Shown: positions 10,572-19,839, counted from the stretch's first letter. The stretch: DNA of 64,000 bases from Sphingomonas adhaesiva (GCF_002374855.1 NZ_NWVC01000001.1:620001-684000), one strand, 5' to 3'. Notes: generated by a model not told the origin, from the letters alone. A program made the numbers and translations.

Positions 10572-12203
10572 TCATGCCAGCACTTCGCGCCGCACGCGCA
10601 TCCCGGCCTTTTCGCGGTCGAAGGTGTCGGCGGTGATGCCCTCGCGTCGCAGATCGGTCTTCAACACCTTGGCGGTCGGCGTCTTGGGCAGTTCGTCGAG
10701 CACGCGGATGTACCGGGGCACCATGAAATAGGGCATCCGCTCGATCAGGAAGCTCGCCAGCGCGACGACGTCGATGGTGTGACCGGGTACCGCGGCGACG
10801 ACGACCATCACCTCGTCCTCGGAAAACTCGCTCGCCACCGCGATCGCCGCCGCCTCGCGTACGTCGGGATGCGCGCACACCTCGACCTCGACCTCGAAGG
10901 ACGAAATGTTCTCGCCCCGGCGGCGGATCGCGTCCTTGACACGGTCCACGAAGTAGAAATAGCCGTCGGCGTCGCGGCGAAACGCGTCGCCGGTGTGGAA
11001 CCAGCCGTTGGCCCAGGCCTTCGCCGTTGCCACGGGATCGTTGTTGTAACCGCTGTTCAGCCCCCACGGCCGGTCCGAGCGGACGATCATCTCACCGATC
11101 TCGCCGACCGGCACCTCGCAATCATGGGCGTCGACCAGCCGCACCTCGACACCGGGCCGAACCTTGCCGCACGTGCCGCGCTTGGCCGGGTTGGCTTCCG
11201 AGACGATCGGCGAGGCGATCTCCGTCATGTTGAAGATGGTGTAGATGTCGATCCCGAACCGCTCCGTGATCGCCGGCGCGTCGTCGGTCAGCGGCACCAT
11301 GAAGGCAACGCGGACGCTGTGATCGCGATCGGATGGCGACGGCGGCCGCTTCAGCAGGAACGTGGCCATGACGCCGAGCAGGAAGATCACCGTCGATTTC
11401 GTATCGCGCACCACGTCCCAGAACGTGTCGGTCGCGAACTTCTCGACGATCGCGACCGACGCGCCGCGCGCGAGCATCACGAACGGCGGCCCCATGCCGC
11501 CGATGTGGAATATCGGCGCGACGGTCAGGTAGCGGTCGTCCTCGGTCACCATCGGCCAGCTTTCCGGCCCCGCGTTCGAGAACATGTGGAGATAGGACGA
11601 CAGGACCCCCTTCGACGGCCCCGTCGTGCCCGACGTGTAGATGATCGATTGCAGGTCCCACGGCTCGATCGGCCGCTCCAGCGGAGCGAGATCGGCCTCG
11701 ACACCGTCCAGGGCGTCGAACGCCGTCGCGGGAAGCGGCGTCGCGCCTGAATGGGCACCGGTCAGCACCAGCTTCTCCAGGCGAGAGAGATCGACCTCGC
11801 CAAGCCGGTCGACCAGCGATGGATGAGCGATCATCAGCCGGGCTTCCGAATTGGCGATGACGTGCGCCAAGAGGTTGCCGCGATAGGCGGTGTTGAACGG
11901 CACGAAGACGGCGCCGAGATAGTTGATCGCGTAAAAGGCCAGTATCGCGTCGCGCCCGTTGGGCAGCCACACCGCGACGCGGTCGCCCTGCCCTACGCCC
12001 AGCTTCTGCAGTCCCGCCGCCTTGGCGATCACGCGGGCGCGCAGGTCGGCGAAGCTCCACTCCTTCCCGTCCTCGAAGATGATGTGGGTCCGGTCGGCGC
12101 GCTCCACCGCCCAGCGATCCAAGAGGTAGCGCAGCACGCAGGCATCCCGGTTCGGGATGCGGTGATCGGCGAAATCGCGCGTGGCGACGGACGAGAGGGT
12201 CAT
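10572..12203 (-). CDS. AMP-dependent acyl-CoA ligase
   Basis: This 543-aa enzyme belongs to the ANL superfamily, which activates a carboxylic acid to its CoA thioester through an acyl-adenylate. Visible motifs: the phosphate-binding loop YTSGTTGPSKG at about 189-199, the hinge region with GWFHTGD and DRVKDAIRRRGENIS, and the catalytic Lys at about 512 in KTPTAKVLK. Length is typical for the family. ATG 12203 is chosen because it sits 4 bp after the tetR stop; an in-frame upstream ATG would lie inside tetR. The gene is third in a leftward operon after the dehydrogenase and tetR. The substrate is unknown. The operon suggests a carboxylic acid released from a ring-opened substrate. Confidence 0.9.
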   Translation of the reverse strand: MTLSSVATRDFADHRIPNRDACVLRYLLDRWAVERADRTHIIFEDGKEWSFADLRARVIAKAAGLQKLGVGQGDRVAVWLPNGRDAILAFYAINYLGAVFVPFNTAYRGNLLAHVIANSEARLMIAHPSLVDRLGEVDLSRLEKLVLTGAHSGATPLPATAFDALDGVEADLAPLERPIEPWDLQSIIYTSGTTGPSKGVLSSYLHMFSNAGPESWPMVTEDDRYLTVAPIFHIGGMGPPFVMLARGASVAIVEKFATDTFWDVVRDTKSTVIFLLGVMATFLLKRPPSPSDRDHSVRVAFMVPLTDDAPAITERFGIDIYTIFNMTEIASPIVSEANPAKRGTCGKVRPGVEVRLVDAHDCEVPVGEIGEMIVRSDRPWGLNSGYNNDPVATAKAWANGWFHTGDAFRRDADGYFYFVDRVKDAIRRRGENISSFEVEVEVCAHPDVREAAAIAVASEFSEDEVMVVVAAVPGHTIDVVALASFLIERMPYFMVPRYIRVLDELPKTPTAKVLKTDLRREGITADTFDREKAGMRVRREVLA

Positions 12204-12207
12204 CGGT

Positions 12208-12891
12208 CTAGTCCCGTTGTTGAGGTACCAGGAGGCGCCCATCCGCATCGAGCCCGAGCATCCTCAGGCTGGCGCCGACGACTTCCTGGATCACGGCTTC
12301 GCGGTTACGGCGACCGCCCGGCCGGTAGATGTAGGTGATCCAGCTCAGCAGCCCGCCGATCCACACCGACATCGATGCGGCGTCCGGCAGGGCGATCAGC
12401 CCTTCCTCCACGCACGCCTCGATCAGCTTTCCGATGCGCAGATCGAATTCGTGTCGCAGCCGGATCAGCCGCTGGGCGTTGGCGCGGTCGAGGTTCATCA
12501 TCTCGCGCTGGTAGACGACGACATATTCGTGGCGGTGCACGATGATGTCCGCCACCTCGACCAATGCCGCGCGCAGGCGGTCGAACGACGTGCCCGGCAC
12601 CTGCGCGACGCGGTCCAGCGCGCTGAGCGATTCCGTCACGCCGACTTCGCAAATGGCGGCGAGGATGTCGCCCTTGTTGCGGAAGTAGGTGTAAAGGAAC
12701 GGCTTCGTGACGTGAAGCTGCTCCGCGACCATGTCCAGCGTCGCCGCCTCATAGCCCTTGGCATGGATGAGGGCGCTCGCCGCGGCGAGGATGCGCTCGC
12801 GCTTGTAGGCGACGACGCTGGGCTTCATGCCCCGTCGCCCCCCGCCGGGGGACGACTTGATCGCTGGGATGGCGGCGGTGGCTCTGGTCAT
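12208..12891 (-). CDS. TetR-family transcriptional regulator (likely local repressor)
   Basis: This 227-aa protein has an N-terminal TetR helix-turn-helix at about 22-66 (RILAAASALIHAKGYEAATL and LHVTKPFLYTYFRNKGDIL), followed by a helical ligand-binding and dimerisation domain. The start is ATG 12891, which overlaps the stop of the upstream dehydrogenase gene (ATGA). The regulator sits inside the operon it probably controls, between dehydrogenase and acyl-CoA ligase, which would make it autoregulated. Four palindromes with arms CTACTC/GAGTAG (or close variants) in the two nearby promoter regions are its candidate operators. A CoA-ester or the pathway substrate is the likely inducer, but the ligand pocket cannot be read from sequence. 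Confidence 0.9.
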   Translation of the reverse strand: MTRATAAIPAIKSSPGGGRRGMKPSVVAYKRERILAAASALIHAKGYEAATLDMVAEQLHVTKPFLYTYFRNKGDILAAICEVGVTESLSALDRVAQVPGTSFDRLRAALVEVADIIVHRHEYVVVYQREMMNLDRANAQRLIRLRHEFDLRIGKLIEACVEEGLIALPDAASMSVWIGGLLSWITYIYRPGGRRNREAVIQEVVGASLRMLGLDADGRLLVPQQRD

Positions 12892-14066
12892 GCAGCCCTT
12901 CTGAGGATGTCGAGGACGTCTTCTGCCGTCCGTACCGGGCGGGGATTGGTCCGGCCCCATATATCAAGCAGCGTGTATTCCGCGACCTGCTGGAACCTGT
13001 CCGGCCCCACGCCGACCTCGGACAGCGTGCGCGGCATGTCGAGCCCCCGGATGAACCGATCGAGCAGATCGGCCGCGGGCGCATCCGCATCGCCGAGGCA
13101 GGCGCTGATGCGGCGCTGGCGGCTGTCGTCGTATTCGGCGTTCCAGGCAAGGACGTACGGCGACATGACGCAGGAACAATGGCCGTGCGGCACGTTGCAG
13201 GTGCCGCCTAGGATGTGCCCGATGGCGTGGCTCGCCCCCATCGGCACGCCGCCGATGATCGAGATCATCGACTGCCACGCGCCCACCTGGCACTTCAATC
13301 GTCCCTCCAGGTCGTTCGGATCGGCCTTCACGCGCGACAGGCCCTCCACCAGCAGGCGCAGCGCGCTGTCGGCAAGACCGTCTGCGAAGTCGTTCGACTT
13401 GTCCGACGACAGGGTTTCGACGGCATGATCGACCGACCGCACGCCGGTCGACAGGAACAGCCATGCCGGGGTGTGCACCGTCAGCGCCGGGTCGAGAACG
13501 ACCATCACCGGCGCCATGTTGCGGTGCTCGTAGCCCTGCTTGTGCATCGTCACTTCGTCGGTCGACCCCGACAGCGCGTTGAACTCGCCTCCGGACAGCG
13601 TCGTGGGCACGCAGATGACACGAATGTCGTTGCCCACGCGCACCGGATTGATGACGTTGCCGACCGCGTCGACGTAGGTCCGAAGCGGCTCGAACGCCTC
13701 CACGCTGCGGACGTCGTGCTTGATCAGCAGCGCGATGATCTTGCCCGCGTCGGTGACCGAACCGCCGCCGACCGTGACGATAAGGTCGGCGTCGGCGGCA
13801 CGGGCCGCGTCCGCCGCCTTGAGGACGTCGCTGCGCGGCGCGTGGGGGGCGATGCCCGAATGGGTCGCCGCGTGCCGCTCGCCCAGCGCCTGCTCGATCT
13901 TCGCGATCTCGTCGGTCTGTTCGCGCAACGTGGTGCTGGCGAGGATGAAGACGCGACGCGCGTCCATCCGCTCCGCTTGCTCGGTGATCACGCGCGCGGC
14001 GGGCTTCCCGATGGTGACGCGTTCGGTCGACGTGAACCCCATCTCGCCCTGATGTATCTCGGACAT
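12888..14066 (-). CDS. Iron-containing alcohol dehydrogenase family protein (maleylacetate reductase-like)
   Basis: This 392-aa member of the group III, iron-dependent alcohol dehydrogenase family has the nucleotide-binding motif VGGGSVTDAGK at 99-109. The metal-ligand region is spread over VRSVDHAVETL, GASHAIGHILGG and NVPHGHC. It would oxidise an alcohol with NAD(P)+ or run in the reverse direction. Some members are maleylacetate reductases, so the exact reaction is open. The gene is the first of a leftward operon (dehydrogenase, tetR, acyl-CoA ligase, MBL hydrolase) and faces the divergent racemase gene across a 123-bp control region. A GGAGG-type ribosome site precedes the ATG. In context, oxidation of a hydroxy acid from lactone opening is plausible. 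Confidence 0.88.
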   Translation of the reverse strand: MSEIHQGEMGFTSTERVTIGKPAARVITEQAERMDARRVFILASTTLREQTDEIAKIEQALGERHAATHSGIAPHAPRSDVLKAADAARAADADLIVTVGGGSVTDAGKIIALLIKHDVRSVEAFEPLRTYVDAVGNVINPVRVGNDIRVICVPTTLSGGEFNALSGSTDEVTMHKQGYEHRNMAPVMVVLDPALTVHTPAWLFLSTGVRSVDHAVETLSSDKSNDFADGLADSALRLLVEGLSRVKADPNDLEGRLKCQVGAWQSMISIIGGVPMGASHAIGHILGGTCNVPHGHCSCVMSPYVLAWNAEYDDSRQRRISACLGDADAPAADLLDRFIRGLDMPRTLSEVGVGPDRFQQVAEYTLLDIWGRTNPRPVRTAEDVLDILRRAA

Positions 14067-14112
14067 TCTGACCTCCGCATCTCTCCTGGCGCAAAGCTGC
14101 CATCCCCACCGG

Positions 14113-14126
14113 CTACTGTCCAGTAG
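14113..14126. promoter_or_regulatory. Candidate TetR operator O1
   Basis: CTACTGTCCAGTAG is a perfect inverted repeat of two 6-bp arms around a 2-bp centre. It lies 46 bp upstream of the dehydrogenase start, in the control region between the divergent operons. It matches the second palindrome at 14167-14180 in design, with centres 54 bp apart. Confidence 0.6.
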
Positions 14127-14153
14127 ATATTTTTAGAGCAAGCGTCACATCGC

Positions 14154-14183
14154 TTGACGTGATAGGCTACTCTTGAGTAGTTT
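14154..14183 (+). promoter_or_regulatory. Possible promoter of the racemase-monooxygenase operon
   Basis: A TTGACG -35 box at 14154-14159 is followed after 18 bp by a weak TAGTTT -10 box at 14178-14183. Transcription would then start at about 14190, the A of the start codon, which would explain why no Shine-Dalgarno is visible before that gene. The -10 match is poor, so this is tentative. Confidence 0.35.
14167..14180. promoter_or_regulatory. Candidate TetR operator O2
   Basis: CTACTCTTGAGTAG is a perfect inverted repeat (arms CTACTC and GAGTAG, 2-bp centre) ending 9 bp before the racemase start codon. Its placement over the likely core promoter suits a repressor site. Confidence 0.6.
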
Positions 14184-14189
14184 TTATCG

Positions 14190-15368
14190 ATGGAAGCCCC
14201 CCGCCCCGCTCAGGAAAATGCGACAGCGCGGCCGCTCGCCGGTGTTCGTGTCGTGGAGTTCGCCGGACTGGGGCCGACGCCCTTCGCCGCGATGATGCTT
14301 GCCGACATGGGCGCGCAGGTGCTGCGGATCGAGCGTGCGTGGCCACCCGCGGCAGAGCCTGGCCCGTGGAGCCGCGATTACCTGCGCCGTGGCCGCCCGG
14401 CGATCGTTCTCGACCTCAAGAGCGTGGATGGCGCGGAGGTGGCAAGGGAACTGATCGCCGCGGCCGATGTGCTGATCGAGGGGTTTCGGCCGGGCGTCAT
14501 GGAGCGGCTCGGGCTTGGCCCCGATGCGGTCGCCGCCATCAACCCGCGCCTCGTCTACACCCGCATGACCGGGTGGGGGCAAAGCGGGCCGCTGTCCCAC
14601 GCGGCGGGGCACGACATCAACTATCTCGCGTTGACCGGGGCGCTTCACCTCATCGGTCCGGCCGACCGCCCGCCGGTGCCGCCGGTGAACCTCGTCGGCG
14701 ATTACGGCGGAGGCGGCATGTTCGCGGTCGTCGGGATCCTCGCCGCCCTGCTCGCGCGTGCGAGCGGCGGGCGCGGCCAGACGATCGACGCCGCGATGGT
14801 CGACGGCTGTTCGATGCTGATGACGCAAATCTTCTCCTGGACCGCGATGGGCGCATGGCGGCCGCAACGTGAGGCCAATCTGCTCGACGGCGGCGCCTAT
14901 TTCTACCGCTGCTATGCCACCTCGGACGATCGCTACATGGCGGTCGGCGCGCTAGAACCGGCGTTCCACGATGCGATGCTTCGCGGCCTCGGCCTGGATC
15001 CGGCCGATTATGCCGACCGGCTCGACCCGGCGCATTGGCCGGCGCGTGCAGAGCGCATCGCCGCCGCATTCGCCACGCGGACCCGCGACGAATGGGCGGC
15101 CCGGTTCGCCGACCTGGACGCCTGCGTCACGCCGGTTCTGACGATGGAGGAAGCGGTCGCGCATCCCGCCAACCTGGCACGCCACGTCCATTGCCCCGCC
15201 CCCGGCGGCACCCAACCCGCGTTCGCGCCCCGGCTCGACCTGACGCCCGGGGTTGTCGGCGAGATGCCCGGTCCGCCGGGCGCCGACGCCGCGGTTCACC
15301 TGGCGAGGTGGGGCATCCCTCAACACCGCATCGACCAGATCATGGGCGCGATGCGCCCTCCCGCATGA
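14190..15368 (+). CDS. CaiB/BaiF-family protein, alpha-methylacyl-CoA racemase-like
   Basis: A 392-aa member of family III CoA-transferases. Several features match the racemase branch (AMACR/MCR) better than true transferases. His141 in AGHDINY and Asp171 in GDYGGGG have the 30-residue spacing of the catalytic His126/Asp156 pair of the Mycobacterium tuberculosis enzyme. Such racemases invert C2 of 2-methylacyl-CoAs so that beta-oxidation can proceed; they are typical of steroid, isoprenoid and branched-chain breakdown. The start is ATG 14190 with no clear ribosome site, possibly on a leaderless mRNA. The stop overlaps an ATG in the frame of the following monooxygenase. CoA transfer remains a possible alternative. 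Confidence 0.87.
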   Translation: MEAPRPAQENATARPLAGVRVVEFAGLGPTPFAAMMLADMGAQVLRIERAWPPAAEPGPWSRDYLRRGRPAIVLDLKSVDGAEVARELIAAADVLIEGFRPGVMERLGLGPDAVAAINPRLVYTRMTGWGQSGPLSHAAGHDINYLALTGALHLIGPADRPPVPPVNLVGDYGGGGMFAVVGILAALLARASGGRGQTIDAAMVDGCSMLMTQIFSWTAMGAWRPQREANLLDGGAYFYRCYATSDDRYMAVGALEPAFHDAMLRGLGLDPADYADRLDPAHWPARAERIAAAFATRTRDEWAARFADLDACVTPVLTMEEAVAHPANLARHVHCPAPGGTQPAFAPRLDLTPGVVGEMPGPPGADAAVHLARWGIPQHRIDQIMGAMRPPA

Positions 15369-15391
15369 CCCGAACAGGAGCTCGACCCGAG

Positions 15392-17329
15392 ATGGACATC
15401 GCACAAGGGACCACGCACGCGCCGTCCGAGATCGACTGGGCGCTACTGGACGCCGGCATCGACGAGGGCAACATTCCCTCGTTGCTGATGGTGCTGACGC
15501 AGTTGACCGGCAATCTCGCCTGGCTGGAGCCGCCCTACGCCCCGCTGCGCGGGCGCGGCCTCGACGACAATGACGATGCCCGCCTTCCGCCCGAGGTACA
15601 GGCCGACATCCGCACCGCCGCGAAGGCCGCGATCCGCGACTGGCTGGGCGGCGCGCCGATGGGCCTGCCCCGCCCCGACGATGCCACGCTGGCACGGATG
15701 CTCGGCGTGTCGATGGCGGAACCGGTGCCGTCCGGCTATGGCGAGATCATCGCCGACGATCTGGGCTTCAGCGAGCGGCCGGAACGCCGGCCTGCCCCGG
15801 ATGGATTTCGTGCCATCATCATCGGTGCGGGCGTGTCCGGTATCTCCGCGGCGGTGAACCTGCGCCAGCGCGGCATCGCCGTCAGCATCTTCGAGAAGAA
15901 CGAGGATTTCGGCGGCACCTGGTTCGAAAACCGCTACCCCGGCGCCGGCGTCGATACGCCCAACCTGACGTACACCTTCTCCTTCGCCAAGCAGGACTGG
16001 TCGCGCAACTTCCCGCTGCGCGACGAACTGTTCGCCTATTTCCGCGACACGGCCGATCGGTTCGGCCTGCGCGACTGCACGACCTTCGGGGCCACCGTGA
16101 CGCGGGCGACGTGGGATGCCGCGGCGCATCGCTGGAACGTGACGGTGCGTATGGCGGACGGTAGCGAGCACGTCGACACCGCCGATGTCGTGATGAGCGC
16201 GGTCGGCGTGCTCAACGTGCCGCAAATCCCGGACATTCCCGGTTCGCAGACCTTCCCAGGCGAAATCATCCATACCGCGCGCTGGAACGATTCCATCGAC
16301 GTGAAGGGAAAGCGCGTCGCCGTCGTCGGCAACGGCGCGTCGGCGATGCAGATCGTCCCTGCGATCGCCCCGGACGTCGCGCATATGACGATCTTCGCCC
16401 GCTCGAAACAATGGGCCGCCCCCTTCCCGCAATTCGGGCGCCGCATTCCGGAGGGCGTCCGCTACCTCATGCGGCTCGTTCCGCTGTACCGCGACTGGTA
16501 TCAGCAGCGGCTGACCTGGACCTTCAACGATCGCATCCACTCCTCGCTCTTCAAGGATGCGGACTGGTCGGATCAGGCGCGGTCGCTGAACCAGGTGAAT
16601 GACGGGCATCGCGCCTTCTTCACCCGCTATGTCGAGGAGCAGCTCGCCGACCGGCCCGATCTGGTGCCGCACGTCCTGCCTGACTTTCCGCCGTTCGCGA
16701 AGCGGATGCTGCTCGACAACGGCTGGTATCGCACCATCCGGCGGGACAATGTGACGCTGATCCCGGAACATCTCGCCAGCATCGACGGCACCATGGTCCG
16801 CGCCGCCGACGGACAGGAGGCGGAGGTTGACACGATCATCCTCGCCACCGGCTTCCGCGCTGCGGAGTTCCTCGGCTCCTACGACGTGGTGGGGCGCGAT
16901 GGACAGCGGCTCCACGACGTATGGGACCACGACGACGCGCGCGCCTATCTCGGCACCGTCATTCCCGGCTTTCCCAACTTCTTCCTGCTGCTCGGCCCCA
17001 ATGTCGGGTCGGGCCATGGAGGCAGCATGATCCGCTCGATCGAGTGCCAGACGAACTATCTGATGGGCGTGCTCGACGAACTCTTCGCCCGTCACGCCGA
17101 GGCGGTGGAAGTCCGGCAGGAGGTCTATGACGACTATGCCCGCCGGATCGACGAAGCCCATGAGAAGATGGTCTGGACCCATGGCGGGGCGCGCAACTGG
17201 TATCGCAATTCGCGCGGCCGGGTGACCGCCATCACCCCCTGGCGCAACGATGACTTCTGGCGGATGACCCGCGCACCGAACCCGGCGGAATATGTGTTCG
17301 AACGCGGTCAGGAAAGCGACGCCGCCTGA
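15392..17329 (+). CDS. Flavin-containing monooxygenase, Baeyer-Villiger type
   Basis: This 645-aa protein carries an extra N-terminal region of about 135 residues before the first dinucleotide fold. FAD binding: IIIGAGVSGISAA at about 141-153. NADPH binding: VAVVGNGASAM further on. Between them, FPGEIIHTARWN at 288-299 fits the Baeyer-Villiger fingerprint F-x-G-x3-H-x3-W-[P/D] except for Asn in the last position. The predicted reaction inserts oxygen next to a ketone to give an ester or lactone, using NADPH and O2. ATG 15392 follows AGGAG at 15376-15380. An earlier in-frame ATG at 15365 overlaps the racemase stop but lacks a ribosome site. The N-terminal extension resembles that of large cyclic-ketone monooxygenases. 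Confidence 0.88.
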   Translation: MDIAQGTTHAPSEIDWALLDAGIDEGNIPSLLMVLTQLTGNLAWLEPPYAPLRGRGLDDNDDARLPPEVQADIRTAAKAAIRDWLGGAPMGLPRPDDATLARMLGVSMAEPVPSGYGEIIADDLGFSERPERRPAPDGFRAIIIGAGVSGISAAVNLRQRGIAVSIFEKNEDFGGTWFENRYPGAGVDTPNLTYTFSFAKQDWSRNFPLRDELFAYFRDTADRFGLRDCTTFGATVTRATWDAAAHRWNVTVRMADGSEHVDTADVVMSAVGVLNVPQIPDIPGSQTFPGEIIHTARWNDSIDVKGKRVAVVGNGASAMQIVPAIAPDVAHMTIFARSKQWAAPFPQFGRRIPEGVRYLMRLVPLYRDWYQQRLTWTFNDRIHSSLFKDADWSDQARSLNQVNDGHRAFFTRYVEEQLADRPDLVPHVLPDFPPFAKRMLLDNGWYRTIRRDNVTLIPEHLASIDGTMVRAADGQEAEVDTIILATGFRAAEFLGSYDVVGRDGQRLHDVWDHDDARAYLGTVIPGFPNFFLLLGPNVGSGHGGSMIRSIECQTNYLMGVLDELFARHAEAVEVRQEVYDDYARRIDEAHEKMVWTHGGARNWYRNSRGRVTAITPWRNDDFWRMTRAPNPAEYVFERGQESDAA

Positions 17330-17337
17330 TACGACAA

Positions 17338-17366
17338 GAGGCACCGCGGTCGAGCCGCGGTGCCTC
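17338..17366 (+). terminator. Strong hairpin after the monooxygenase gene
   Basis: Perfect 12-bp inverted repeat, GAGGCACCGCGG and CCGCGGTGCCTC, with a 5-base loop, 8 bp after the monooxygenase stop. No clean U-tract follows directly, only a pyrimidine-rich stretch. Confidence 0.7.
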
Positions 17367-17385
17367 GCTTCTTCCGTCTTCAGAG

Positions 17386-17417
17386 GCCGCCGCGAGGAGA
17401 TCGCGGCGGCCCTTTTC
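17386..17417 (+). terminator. Second hairpin with T-tract between convergent genes
   Basis: Arms GCCGCCGCG (17386-17394) and CGCGGCGGC (17402-17410) with a 7-base loop, followed by CCTTTTCC. This is an intrinsic-terminator layout for rightward transcription, just before the end of the convergent TonB receptor gene. Confidence 0.7.
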
Positions 17418-17421
17418 CGTG

Positions 17422-19749
17422 TCAGAACTTAAGGCTCAGGGTCAGCCCATAGGTGCGCGGCGGCAGCAACGAGCCGACCCGGACATAGGCGAAGGTACCC
17501 GCCGACACGATGTTGTTCGCGATGACGAACTCGTTGGTCAGGTTCTTCACCCAGCCCCCGATCGTGTAGCGATCGTCCGGCCCGTGATAGGTCACGGCCG
17601 CATTCAGCATCGTGAAGGCGCCCTGCTCCGCATCACGGTTGTTGAATTCGGAGAAGAACACCTTCGTCTGGTACTTGGCATCCCCGCTGAAGGTGAGGCG
17701 CGTATCGTTCGGCAGCGGCACGTCGAAGTCGAACCCGCCGCCAACCGAGAAGCGCGGCGCATTGGGAAGGCGCTTGCCGCTGAGATCGACGAGGGCCGGA
17801 TCGGTCGGACACGCCGCGTAGGAGATGCCGGGCCGCGCCGGGAAGGCGGCGCCGTAATAGGCGTTGCAGAACTGCTTGAATTCGGCGTTGAGATACGAGG
17901 CGTTGAGGTTCAGCGACAGGTTGCGGCTGACCTTGCCCTCGAACTCCAGCTCGCCGCCGAAATTGCGTGCCGACGCTGCGTTGATCGTCTGCACGATATT
18001 TTGCGCGTTGACGAAGCTGACCTGCAGATCGGTATAGTCGTAGTAGAAGGCCGCGCCGCTCAGCAGCATGCGCCCCCCGGCCAGCTTTTGCTTGAAGCCG
18101 CCTTCGTAACTCCACACCGTCTCGGGATTGATCGCGGGGTCGGCACTGCCGACGTTGATGACGCCCGATTTGAACCCCTTCGTCACGCTGGCGTAGAACA
18201 GGGTCTGCCCGCTCGGCTTGTATTCCAGCAGCACGCGCGGGGTGATCGAGGACCAGCCCTTGGCTTCGTCGGTCGGGATCACGACGCCGATCGCGTCGAA
18301 GCGGAACTCGCCGTTGCCGCGGCGATGCTCGTAATTGTATCGCGCGCCGACCGTCAGGCTCAATTCGTCGGTGAGGTCGTAACGACCCTGCAGATAGCCG
18401 CCGAAGGCGTCGATCTTGACCGTACCGATCTGTGAATAGGCGCCACCGTCGAACGTGTTGGCGGGCAGGCCGAAAAGCACGCCCAGATTGATCGTCGGCA
18501 CCAGCACCGTGCCGTCGAGCTTCTCATGGAAATACATTGCCCCGCCGAGCAGCGAGAAGCGGTCGCCCTGATAATTGACCGTGACTTCCTGGCTGAAGCT
18601 CTTGCTTTCCTCGTGATAGTCGTTGCGGCCGGCCAGCCACACGTCCGAGACGTCGAGATCGTCGCGCTGGAAGCGTCGGAAAGCGCGATAGGCGGTAATC
18701 GACTTGACGCTGAGCGCGCCACCGTCGGTCCAGTCGATGATGCCGGTCAGGCCCGTGCCCTTCCGGTAATTGATCGCCTCCTGATCGGAATAGATGTTGC
18801 GAAGGTTCGGCTGCTCGCCGCGCGCGGCATAATAGTCGAAGATCGACTTGCCGCCGAGCAGCTTGTGCGGAAGCGCCGAATCCGGAACCACCGACGGTCC
18901 GAAATAGTGGAAGGCGTAATTGTTGTCGTTCTCACGAACGTGATCGACGATCAGGGTGCCGGTCAGCGTGTCCCCGACCTTGCCGACAAGGGTACCGCGC
19001 AGCGCGTAGGAATCGCGATTGTCGACCGGCGCGCCGGTGAACAGGTTCACACCATAGCCGTCACGTCGCTCGTATTTGCCGGCGATCCGCGCCATCAACC
19101 GGTCGCCGACGATACCGCCGCCGATCGCGCCCTCCAGGATCTGGCTGTCGTAATTGCCGTAGGTCGCGCGCACGTAGCCGCTCAACTCGTCCGTTGGACG
19201 GGTCGTGACCATGTTGATCGCGCCCGCGGTCGCACCACGGCCGTAGAGGATGCCCTGCGGCCCGCGCAGCACCTCGATTTGCTCCAGGTCGAAGAAGCCG
19301 CTGAGCTGCTGCGCTGGACGCGCCAGGATCGCGCCATTCTGAAGGAACGCGACCGCGCCCTCACCGCCGATGTCGAAGTTGTTGAGGCCGATACCGCGGA
19401 TGAAGGTGCGGTTCACGCCGAATTGGTCGCCGATCGACACATTGGGCACTACCGTCTGAAGGTCGGCGATATTCTGGACACCGCCGGGTGCCAGCTGCGC
19501 CGCAGTGATCGCGCTGATCGCCGCCGGCGTGCGGCTGAGCGGCGAGGCCTCTTTCGTCGCTGTGACGATGATGTCGCTGATGCCGTCACCCTGGGCGCTT
19601 TGCGCGTCGGTCGCGGCAGCAGAAGGCGGGTGCGGCACGTCGGCGGTCGTGGCACTCCCCGGCGATCCGCTCTGTGCAAGCGCAGGAGTCGCCGCCAGCA
19701 TGACCCCGGCCAGCGGAAGACACAGGAACTTCATCGACTTAGCGCGCAT
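17422..19749 (-). CDS. TonB-dependent outer-membrane receptor
   Basis: This 775-aa outer-membrane active transporter uses TonB energy. It has a signal peptide (about 1-24, ending ATPALA), then a TonB-box-like DIIVTA with the plug domain (IRGIGLNNFDIGGEGAVAFL, VLRGPQGILYGRGATAGAIN). The long barrel ends in the typical C-terminal Phe (LSLKF). ATG 19749 is chosen over the GTG two codons earlier because GGGAGGG lies five bases upstream. No STN domain is present, so it does not signal through FecR. It converges on the racemase-monooxygenase operon, and its promoter carries the same palindromes as that operon. It is therefore the likely uptake channel for the substrate of this catabolic island rather than an iron receptor. 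Confidence 0.92.
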   Translation of the reverse strand: MRAKSMKFLCLPLAGVMLAATPALAQSGSPGSATTADVPHPPSAAATDAQSAQGDGISDIIVTATKEASPLSRTPAAISAITAAQLAPGGVQNIADLQTVVPNVSIGDQFGVNRTFIRGIGLNNFDIGGEGAVAFLQNGAILARPAQQLSGFFDLEQIEVLRGPQGILYGRGATAGAINMVTTRPTDELSGYVRATYGNYDSQILEGAIGGGIVGDRLMARIAGKYERRDGYGVNLFTGAPVDNRDSYALRGTLVGKVGDTLTGTLIVDHVRENDNNYAFHYFGPSVVPDSALPHKLLGGKSIFDYYAARGEQPNLRNIYSDQEAINYRKGTGLTGIIDWTDGGALSVKSITAYRAFRRFQRDDLDVSDVWLAGRNDYHEESKSFSQEVTVNYQGDRFSLLGGAMYFHEKLDGTVLVPTINLGVLFGLPANTFDGGAYSQIGTVKIDAFGGYLQGRYDLTDELSLTVGARYNYEHRRGNGEFRFDAIGVVIPTDEAKGWSSITPRVLLEYKPSGQTLFYASVTKGFKSGVINVGSADPAINPETVWSYEGGFKQKLAGGRMLLSGAAFYYDYTDLQVSFVNAQNIVQTINAASARNFGGELEFEGKVSRNLSLNLNASYLNAEFKQFCNAYYGAAFPARPGISYAACPTDPALVDLSGKRLPNAPRFSVGGGFDFDVPLPNDTRLTFSGDAKYQTKVFFSEFNNRDAEQGAFTMLNAAVTYHGPDDRYTIGGWVKNLTNEFVIANNIVSAGTFAYVRVGSLLPPRTYGLTLSLKF

Positions 19750-19782
19750 CGACACCCTCCCATCACCAAACTTTTATTTATT

Positions 19783-19796
19783 CTACCAGCGAGTAT
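19783..19796. promoter_or_regulatory. Candidate TetR operator O3 (imperfect)
   Basis: CTACCAGCGAGTAT matches the 14-bp palindrome of 14167-14180 in nine of twelve arm positions. It covers the -10 box of the receptor promoter, a classical repressor position. Confidence 0.5.
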
Positions 19797-19820
19797 ATTG
19801 GATATGTCATAGGTAGGCAA
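19792..19820 (-). promoter_or_regulatory. Promoter of the TonB receptor gene
   Basis: On the minus strand there is a TTGCCT -35 box (19815-19820), a 17-bp spacer and a TATACT -10 box (19792-19797), 42 bp upstream of the start codon. This is the best sigma-70 match I see in this part of the window. A TetR-type palindrome half overlaps the -10 box. Confidence 0.6.
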
Positions 19821-19839
19821 GCCCGTCCGTGTGGTCTAT

